From Salticus scenicus (taxonomy: Eukaryota > Arthropoda > Arachnida > Araneae > Salticidae), in the NCBI GenBank assembly GCA_963930645.1, contig OZ005648.1, forward strand, positions 270,393,830 to 270,457,829: a stretch of DNA of 64,000 bases. Direction: 5' to 3'. Below the pieces are notes generated by a model. The model saw only the letters and a program-made list of their open reading frames with translations, ran no database searches and was not told where the DNA came from. Position numbers and translations under genes: made by a program. This document shows, piece by piece, positions 56,857-64,000 of this stretch. Position 1 is the first letter of the stretch, and every line of letters begins with the position of its first letter.

Positions 56857-58470
56857 TCTATAATAATAAAAGAAGATGTCTCTCTGTCTGTCTGTGCATC
56901 TATACGTTCAGCCCCTACTGAACGCAGAAGTACCAAATTTGACATACGGGTGCTCAGAAGCCTTCCCGAGTTGATAGTGAAAAAGAATTTAAAAATTTTA
57001 ATTAGTTCCGGAGATATTAATTAAAACATCGACCAATGTCAAATTAAAAAGTGAGCGGATCGTAATTATTGCCCTTGTAGAATTAAGCGTGTTCCTCAAT
57101 AGAGAAAGCAGAGAGAGAAAAATTTCGTGGGTTTTTCTAAAGCGATCGCTGCCGATCTGTTGGAAATATCGAAAATACACCTGTACCACAAGAAAGAGCA
57201 TTTATTACCGATTCTTACGGTACAATTAAAAAAAAAAAATACAGATTTTTTATATTTTTAAAAAACTTTTAAAAAGGGTCGAAAATTTCTCTTTTTCTCG
57301 ATCATCTTTTTTGAAACACCCTGTACGACCGAGTAACTGTTCCATTTCTTAACAACTGGTATATTTAAAAAGGACATTTAATCCTCTTTCGAACCATATA
57401 AACATTTTTACAAAATACGGATTAGCAATCCATATTTTTAGATTTTACGAAACATCGATTTTTTCACAAAACATTTTATAACTCAAAAGCGTTTAGAGAT
57501 AAATCATTTTTTTTTTTTTTTTTTGTATATAGATCTTGCTTCAACAATTCAATTCTCAAAAGATTGAGAGAAAATTTCAAAAACTGAATGAGTTATAATT
57601 TTTTTAATTTTCAGTATCCCTGCAGTTTTCGATGAAATTCTGAATCGACGTTTCTGAAACTCTTGCGTTTGTCGTTCGAACAACAGTGGGGTTTTTTGTT
57701 ACCATGGCAACTTTGCAGACGATATTTTGAAAGTAGAACGAAAAAGAAATAAATATCTTTTACTGTCACATGTTTTTGGACTGCGATAAAAATTTCAAAT
57801 TTCAAAATTCTTCAAAACTTGGAGAATAAACAAAAATTTACATTTTAATTTACATTTTAATTGCAAATTACATTTTATTCTGATACACGTATTTCAAATT
57901 CTAATTATGATTAAATTATTTTTAATAAATCATTCGAAAGATATTTTAAAGTACTTTTATATTATCGAAAGTGGAATGGGTTTTTTTGTTACCATGGCAA
58001 CTTCGCAGGCGATATTTTGAAAGTAGAACGAAAGAGAAATAAATATCTTTTACTGTCACATGTTTTTGGACTGCGATAAAAAATTTCAAATTTCAAAATT
58101 CTTCAATTTTGCTCTATCGTGCACAAAACTTACTATACACCTTTAACTTGGAGAATAAACAAAAATTTACATTTTAATTGCAAATTACATTTTATTCTAA
58201 TACGCGTATTTCAAATTCTAATTACGATTAAATTATTTTTAATAAATCATTCGAAAGATATTTTAAAGTACTTTTATATTATCGAAAGTGGAATTGGAGA
58301 TTTCACCCGATTTACACGTTTCGAGGTTTCCTGATTAGGTTTTATTTGGTATCTCAGCTACTAATTAAAATACATCATTTGAAAGGTTTGTTGATTTGGA
58401 ATTAAACAGTTCTAAAACCGGGATAAGGCGCCGCAGGTGCCACCGAGCGGGATTTCTTCAAATTTGTTTG
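56857..58470 (+). mobile_element. Possible Helitron-like or related element
   Basis: Begins TCTATAATAATAAAAGAAG, followed by GTCTCTCTGTCTGTCTGTGC and CGTTCAGCCCCTACTGAACG (a hairpin), and ends near AAGGCGCCGCAGGTGCCACCGAGCGGG (a GC-rich hairpin-like segment at 58428-58455). TCTA starts and GC hairpin ends recall Helitrons, but I do not see a CTAG-type terminus or Rep/helicase coding, so this is tentative. Confidence 0.3.
57691..58292 (+). repeat. Tandem duplication, 290-bp offset
   Basis: Two consecutive units, 57691-57980 and 57981-58292, each starting GTTTTTTGTTACCATGGCAAC and ending ATTATCGAAAGTGGAAT. They differ at a few positions and by a ~40-bp block (CTCTATCGTGCACAAAAC..) present only in the second. 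Confidence 0.92.
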
Positions 58471-58739
58471 TGGCAGATTTTAATGAAAAAGTTACACCTT
58501 CTTATAATTTTGCCTTCCTAATCCTTTTGTGATTCTTATTGAAAAGTTAAGTATTACTACATAAATTAAAAACATCAATATCCAGTCTGACAATGTTTAT
58601 CTGAATTATTATACTGAATTGAGTAATAAAAAAAGGGTTGCTGCCTAGTAAAAATAATTATAAGATAAAAAAACTTTTTAATACCATGTTTTAAAATTTT
58701 TTGTTGAATCTTAGCTATAGAAACTACATTAGCACTTTA

Positions 58740-59152
58740 TCAATGTGTATAAAATTTTTAAAGTGGTAATGACGTCAATTTTTGTGAGATGCATAATTTA
58801 ACTTTTTCCATTTTTTTTTTAATGTTTACATTTAATTAAATGTATTTATTTTTATGTCGAAAGAATATGAACTCGTAAATTTTTTTGGCAACAATTAAAT
58901 TATAGCTAATATTTCAATGGCTATTTTTAAAGCTATTAGTAGGTTATTTATTTATTTATTTTTTTTCATATTTTAATTAATTAAAAGAAAACTAATAAAA
59001 AAATTCAAAAATCGGGCTTCGAAGTATTGTGTTGCCATTGGGTTCCAAGCTATTCTGAAAGTTTCAAATGTCTAGCTATTAGGGAAGTTAGTTAAAAATC
59101 AATTGCAAGATTTGTACCGGACAAACAAGAATATAAATTAATAAAAACATGG
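58740..59152 (-). repeat. Inverted partial copy of the pogo/Tigger-like interior
   Basis: Complement of about 8390-8800: shared words include CCATGTTTTTATTAA, TTGTCCGG-ACAAATCTTGCAA, TAACT.ATTTCCCTA.TAGCTAG, CAACACAATACTTCGAAG and TTCTTTCGACATAAAAATAAATAC. Terminal repeats are missing here. It ends about 110 bp before RNPS1 exon E. Confidence 0.82.
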
Positions 59153-59268
59153 TAAAAATAATCCTAAATGTTGATGTAATCTAAAATTATGCAGTTAAAA
59201 TATTATATATTAAAAACAAATTATTTATGATTTTCCTTTTTGTATTTTCCAACTTTTTAAATTTTTAG

Positions 59269-59434
59269 GACAAATTGATGGACAAGAAATTCTTGCTTCT
59301 CTTGTACAGTTTAATCCTGCTCCTCAAAGATTTAGACCACCTCGTCCCTCACCTATAGGTATGAGACGTCCACCTCTGCCATGGCGAAGAACTCCACCTC
59401 CTGCTCGCATAAGAGATATGAGAAATCGGAGAAG
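59269..59434 (+). CDS. RNPS1: RNPS1 exon E (RRM end, Arg/Pro-rich region)
   Basis: 166 nt between AATTTTTAG and GTATAT; enters in phase 1, leaves in phase 2. Encodes QIDGQEILASLV, the last strand of the RRM, directly continuing DGG of exon D as in other RNPS1 proteins, then a Pro/Arg-rich tail (PAPQRFRPPRPSPIG, RRPPLPWRRTPPPARIR). The Pro/Arg-rich segment is typical of RNPS1 after the RRM. The ATT-CTT-GCT-TCT segment replaces the more usual TATA-V residues; otherwise conserved. Confidence 0.95.
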
Positions 59435-61677
59435 GTATATAATTATTTTGAAGTAAAAACTTTTTTAGGTGCAGTGCATACAGAAGAATTGATCCAGCTT
59501 TTAATTTTTGGGGCCCATTTTTATAAAATGAAAATATTTTTGTTTGAAAAATAATATCATGTAAACCTTTTATTTTCACAGTCACTTTACACATTGTTTA
59601 ATATCAAATTAATTGTGTTTCTTTAAATTAAGTAGAGTAAGTCATTGGAAACAATACTGAAAACAGAAAAACTTTATAGACGGATCATTTTTATAAAACT
59701 AAATTTCATGAAAGGACTTTTTTTATGAATTTGCATTTTGGAAAGAGGCCCATTTTATAAAGTTGAATTTCTTAGAGAAGCTCATTTTGAAAATTTGAAT
59801 TTTGTGAAGGGGCCATTTCTATAAAATTGAATTTTGTGAAGGGGCAGCTGAATGGGCCTCGATTTCTATACATGGATTGCTGATACATTTCTTCCATCAG
59901 AGTGGATTCATCTGATCTTTGTGTGTGTGTTTATATATAAATATAATTATTTGCATATGAATAGTTAATAAAATGATCCTTTATGAATCTTATTTAAAAA
60001 TTAAACTTGCATGTGGGGAAACTTATGGTAAAACTGTTATATTTTAAGTGAGAAAACTTCTTTAGGTGAAATACCTAAATATTTTAGCATCACGCTTATT
60101 TATGCAACAAAATCTGTGAATTGTCTTTTTCTTCCAAGCAAACAAATCTAGTAGAGGTTAAAGGTTTACCAAATCTAGAAAAAAAATATTATTACACACA
60201 CACAAAAAAAAAAAAAAAATTGATATATTACAAGGTATGAGCGGAAATGCTTAAAAATGCACTTTCTGTGTTATAGAACTTTTTTAATTTACCAAATTTT
60301 AGTGCAGTGTATGGTATATGTACAAAAGACAATGTACAGGGTTACTTAAAATCAGTTGAATCCATTTCTGTCTACATGATGTAATTTATACAAATGCTTT
60401 TTAAATTATTTTATCTGTTTCACTGTAGAAGTTTTCACTTAGTTGTATGATCTTAAATACATGCGTTATTTTTCTGAACACATTTCTTAATTGTAATACT
60501 TTTTTATCATGATTTTTTAAAAAAATTAATCCTCTTTATGCAATTTACCTATGTAGTTACACAGGCCATTTAAAAGCATGTTACTAAATAACATCTTTTT
60601 CCTTGCAAATTTTATTGATACTAAAGACACAAAATTAAGAAAATGCTAAACATTTGATATCTAGACAATTATAATTATTATTAAAAAAGTAAAATTTTTA
60701 ATTTTTGTAAAATTTAGTTAGTTTTAAAGAATTTTTAATATGCTTAATTGTATTACTATAATTTATCCTCTACATATGCAATTTTTTGTAGTGCTATGGC
60801 AATTGACGAAAAATATTTTTACAGTTTCCAATTTTCCCATATGGTATTCAACATTTTTTGACGGTTTAAACCAGTTTTTGACAGTTTACACCAGTTTTTG
60901 ACACCTGTCATGTCAAAAACCAGTTTTTGACATCAAAAAACCAACCCTGACACAGACCAACTGCTAAAAACATGATTTTCGGATTCATTGGACCTCAAAG
61001 CGTGTAAATATAACAAAAACTCGGTTTCGAAAATTTGACCCAAAAACAATACTTTCTCTACCATATGGGTAAGAGAAAGTAATAATATAAAAACGATCTA
61101 TCCCTTTTGTTTTAGAACTGCTCATCACTCATATTTTCTAATTGCTTTGTTGCTGCTGAAACAGACTTCTCTTATATGGAACAAGTAAAAACAAGCTTGA
61201 TGAGAAATAAACTGACTGAGAAAAAAACTTTAAATTTCATGTTGATTTCGCTATAAAACTAAAATTAACAGAAACTGATGAGCTTTTGTGAAGTGCCATA
61301 AAAATTTTTAGTCACTTAAAGAAAAAAAAAATATTCAAATAATTTATTTTTGCATATTGTGTAATCTTCTCCTTTTTATCTATTTATTTATTTATTTTTC
61401 CATTTTGTAAGAGAATTGATTCATTCTTAATAGATTCATTCTACTGTAAATCTAGAAAATGTAAACTGTGTATCAGTTTAATGGATCTGAAAATATTTTT
61501 ATTTATTTATTTTTAAATGAAAATGCAGACAGATAGTTGAACAAAGTCCTAAACACTGTTAAATTTTGATAGAAAATAAAGTGAGATTTAAAACTTAGTT
61601 TAAACTTCTATTAAAATACATTTAATTTAAAAATAAAAGTGACATACTTGTACTTCAAGTTTTTATTTTTAAATTAA
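59435..61677. other. RNPS1 last intron, first part
   Basis: AT-rich. At 59745-59845 GAATTTTGTGAAGGGGCC and relatives repeat. 60830-60950 holds a small repeat with GTCAAAAACCAGTTTTTGAC palindromes ending CCAACCCTGAC. 60955-61085 is the third copy of the 3' module (ACCAACTGCTAAAAACATG..ATGGGTAAGAGAAAGTA). TTTA microsatellites follow. No gene other than the intron. Confidence 0.5.
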
Positions 61678-63149
61678 GGTAAACGCACCAGTAGTGGACC
61701 TTGTACCAGTAGTGGACACTTTTAATTTTAAACTCGGAAAATAAGCTACCTAATAATTCTGAAGATTCAAACAATGTTCAGGAAGGGAGTTATAGTTTTC
61801 TACTGTTAAACCCTTTAACTAAAAATAATTCCGGCCATTAGTTTTAAAATAATGTTAGTTTAACTAAAAAAATTTGCACTTTTTTTGATTTTTGCCGTTT
61901 TCTTCTTATCACTTTGAACAAAGAAATGAAATTTTATTTGCTCTCTCTCTCTGCTTATTTTTAACTGATTTCTTCTACCTTTTGTTTTCATATGATTAAA
62001 ATAAGTATGCAGAATTTTTTTCTTTTGCGGTTTTTTAAAACTTGTAGTAACATAGTATTTTTATGGGTGTCCACTACTGACCAAAAAATGTCATCATGAC
62101 CAATAGTGGACAGCCCTGTCTATTACTGGTTCTTGTGACTTTTAAGGTCAGATCCAGTAGTGGACACAATTCTCTAATCTCGCAATTTTAGAGTTGAATT
62201 CAGTGTTTTTAAACGTCACTCTAAAGCTAAGCATTTAGCAATTGGCGCCAGTCTGGGACTAACTCCTAGGAGGGTAAGGAGACATGCTATCACAATTTTG
62301 ATCTTCTGTGGAGAAGGTGGATCCCATTCTTTCCCAAATTTAGAAAACTGAACAAAATGAAAATTCGCTTGAATCATGAGATAATCTTGGGACATTTTAA
62401 TTTTTTTATTCACATTTCTTTTTTGGAGTTCAATATTGGTCTTGTTGGTTAAGTTCGGTTCCCATTGAAACATCGACATTGAAATAGCATAACTACGGTC
62501 AGTATTTAGAGGGTTGAGCATGAGTGAATTTTATGTCGCACTAGTGCTACACTATGGGCAGTTAATGACGGTCTGAAACTCACCCCCTAAGGATAGTCCA
62601 GAGACATTTGATAACCCTCAAAAGTTTAGCTTTGATGGGAACATGAGGACATTGCTGCCATGAGGAGAAAATTGTGATGGGATGTCTCCTGACTCGCCTT
62701 ACTAGTGATTCCCAGACTGTCTCTAAAAACCAATAGTGTAGCACTAGTGCGACATAAAATTCTCTCAAATTTCAGCCCTAAATGTTGGCCCCAATGGGGA
62801 TTCATGTATGTGAGGACAAACTGCTAAAACGGGCCTGTTCCCAAGACATAGAAACGTTTAGTCACCTTAATTTTAAAGCAAAAATTTAAAGGGGGTCCAC
62901 TACTGGAACAAAAAAGGATTCACTACTGTGTTTTTAGTGTGTCCAGTACTGACTCACTTTAAGCTCTCCAGATTTTTGATTTTTTACATATATAAATGAA
63001 ACAATTAGCAATTTTCATAATGCAGTCGGGTTGAGAAAGAGTTAGTAAAGGTGTGAAATATTAATATTTTTTCAAACTCTAAAATTTAGGAAATACACAA
63101 AAAATAGCCGGAAAATGTTCTTAAAGCGTCCACTACTGGTGCGTTCGCC
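61678..63149. mobile_element. 1.47-kb TTAA-flanked element with CAGTAGTGGAC words
   Basis: TTAA-GGTAAACGCACCAGTAGTGG at the left (TTAA 61674-61677) and, inverted, CCACTACTGGTGCGTTCGCC-TTAA at the right (TTAA 63150-63153): a TIR of about 22 bp with two mismatches. The word CAGTAGTGGAC or its complement recurs inside (near 61708, 62070, 62100, 62150, 62893, 62915 and 62940). GG ends with TTAA point to Kolobok- or piggyBac-type elements. No coding frame. It ends about 150 bp upstream of the last RNPS1 exon. Confidence 0.85.
62526..62762. repeat. 237-bp hairpin element with perfect 30-bp ends
   Basis: The left 30 bp (62526-62555, core ATGTCGCACTAGTGCTACAC) are the exact complement of 62733-62762. 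The TIR itself contains the palindrome CACTAGTG. An inner second pair (GGAGACATGCTATCACAATTTT near 62280 and its inverse near 62680) extends the symmetry on one side. A diverged relative of the arm is at 31357-31388. It lies inside the TTAA element 61678-63149. Confidence 0.85.
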
Positions 63150-63302
63150 TTAATTGTAAAGTAAATTGTTTATACTGTATAATTCTAAATTATATTAATT
63201 TGTTATTTTTTACTATCTACAAACTTAGTGATTTTTTTTTTTTTTTTAATGTTTTAGCTAATAATTTCTTTAAAAAAAACTCATTACTGGATTTAATTTT
63301 AG

Positions 63303-63396
63303 ATCACCTCCTCGATACAGAAGAAGATCCCGATCTCGTTCTCGATCTGCTAATAGGCGGAGAGGCAATAGATCTAGCTCTAGTTCTTCTCGCTAA
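63303..63396 (+). CDS. RNPS1: RNPS1 last exon F (RS tail, stop)
   Basis: 94 nt from the acceptor TTAATTTTAG to the stop TAA (63394-63396); enters in phase 2. Encodes RSPPRYRRRSRSRSRSANRR..RSSSSSSR, the C-terminal RS/P domain. The six exons sum to 808 nt: one base completing a codon plus 269 codons including the stop, i.e. 268 residues. The human protein has about 305, so roughly 40 N-terminal residues are unaccounted for. A chance frame from 63200 reads the same bases in another phase and is not real. Confidence 0.95.
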
Positions 63397-63575
63397 TTAT
63401 GATTAACTTTTTCTCTTTATTCTCCCTATTTTTTTCTACAATAAACACATAAAAAAAATGTACTTTTATATAGAATAATTGTTTTCAATAGGAATATTTT
63501 CAGTCAAGTTTTTATGCTTGAGATCTTGTAATTAAAGTTATCATGCTGTAAAATAAACATTTTTGATGAATTCAC
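63397..63575 (+). terminator. RNPS1: RNPS1 3' UTR and polyadenylation signals
   Basis: AATAAA at 63440-63445 and again at 63552-63557 (plus ATTAAA at 63531-63536), followed by T/G-rich sequence (TTGCATTTGTATTTTTGTATT). The second AATAAA with its T-rich downstream element is the likelier main site; the end near 63575 is an estimate. Confidence 0.7.
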
Positions 63576-63712
63576 ATTATTGCATTTGTATTTTTGTATT
63601 TAATTGATTATAAGTCTTAAATCATATAGGTCATGAAAGTTTTTTTTTCCCCCCATCCAATCTACAATTTTGTATTGTTTCCAATTTTCTACACTATTTG
63701 AAATAATTTTTA

Positions 63713-64000
63713 CAGGGTTGCTACGGTACCTGGAAAAAAGGAAAACCTGGAAAACTCAGAGAATTTGAAAATCTATTAAAAAACAAGGGAAACTCAGAGA
63801 ATTTAAAAATTTATTGCAAAAACAGGGAAAATTCTAGGAATTTTGAAATTTTTTGAAAAAACATTGGAAATTTTTTTCATAATCAAATTTTTTTTATTAT
63901 TATTTTAGTGCTTTATAATGAATCAATTATATTTTTTTCTCCAACTATAGTAAGTTAATAAAATTTATAAACCCTAAATATGTTCAATTGACTTGTAAAC
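63713..64000. mobile_element. hAT-like element start, cut by window end
   Basis: CAGGGTTGCTACGGTACCTGG is followed by AAAACTCAGAGAATTT repeats and AAACAAGGGAAACTCAG, the same vocabulary as at the ends of 44084-44939 and 42337-42556. Only the left end is visible. Confidence 0.5.

Noticed and set aside
63200..63406. Frame encoding LDLILDHLLDTEEDPDL.. over the last RNPS1 exon
   Set aside because: A different phase of the RS-tail codons; the real phase gives SPPRYRRRSRSRSRS and the stop at 63394.

Overview
The window looks like AT-rich nuclear DNA of an arthropod, most likely an arachnid (inference). The reasons are long introns with canonical GT/AG sites, very little coding sequence, dense DNA transposons with short terminal inverted repeats (TIRs) and clean target-site duplications (TSDs), tRNA-derived SINEs, Copia and LTR remnants, and several tandem satellites. 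There is no sign of bacterial gene organisation. Most short open frames are chance products of AT-rich repeats.

Only one cellular gene can be named: RNPS1 (RNA-binding protein with serine-rich domain 1), on the + strand. Its last six coding exons lie at 39357-39458, 39570-39608, 43304-43468, 49729-49970, 59269-59434 and 63303-63396, with a 3' UTR and two AATAAA signals after them. Splice phases agree at every junction and give 268 residues: serine-rich region, RRM, then Arg/Pro-rich and RS tail. The N-terminal exon or exons are not proven. A short candidate first exon with a good donor (5389-5434), just downstream of three TGACGTCA sites, is the best guess inside the window. If it is correct, the first part of the gene spans about 34 kb of repeats.

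Layout: 1-5000 holds nested TIR elements, including two copies of one 200-bp TA-flanked MITE. 5100-5440 is promoter-like. 6640-10830 is a ~145-bp satellite split by a hAT element with a perfect 8-bp TSD, itself carrying a pogo/Tigger-like element. 12202-30154 is the most striking region. It is an approximately 18-kb unit bounded by a 22-bp TIR with TA on both sides. Its core is a huge degenerate palindrome of ~620-bp higher-order repeats, interrupted by an 8.45-kb hAT-like composite (perfect 8-bp TSD, internal foldback, poly-G satellite) and by a solo LTR (4-bp TSD). 32640-37252 holds more tandem repeats and a hAT-like remnant with a zinc-finger fragment. From 39 kb onward the RNPS1 introns hold a TIR element with probable TTAA, a Copia element with a truncated 5' LTR, a 2.8-kb foldback with ~630-bp arms, two piggyBac-like MITEs, a SINE and a 1.47-kb TTAA element.

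The clearest results are the nested insertion history, which can be read directly from TSDs and in two cases from an uninterrupted repeat copy elsewhere in the window, and the intact reading frame across RNPS1. No previously undescribed gene system is claimed. The unusual object is the palindromic satellite-bearing TIR element.
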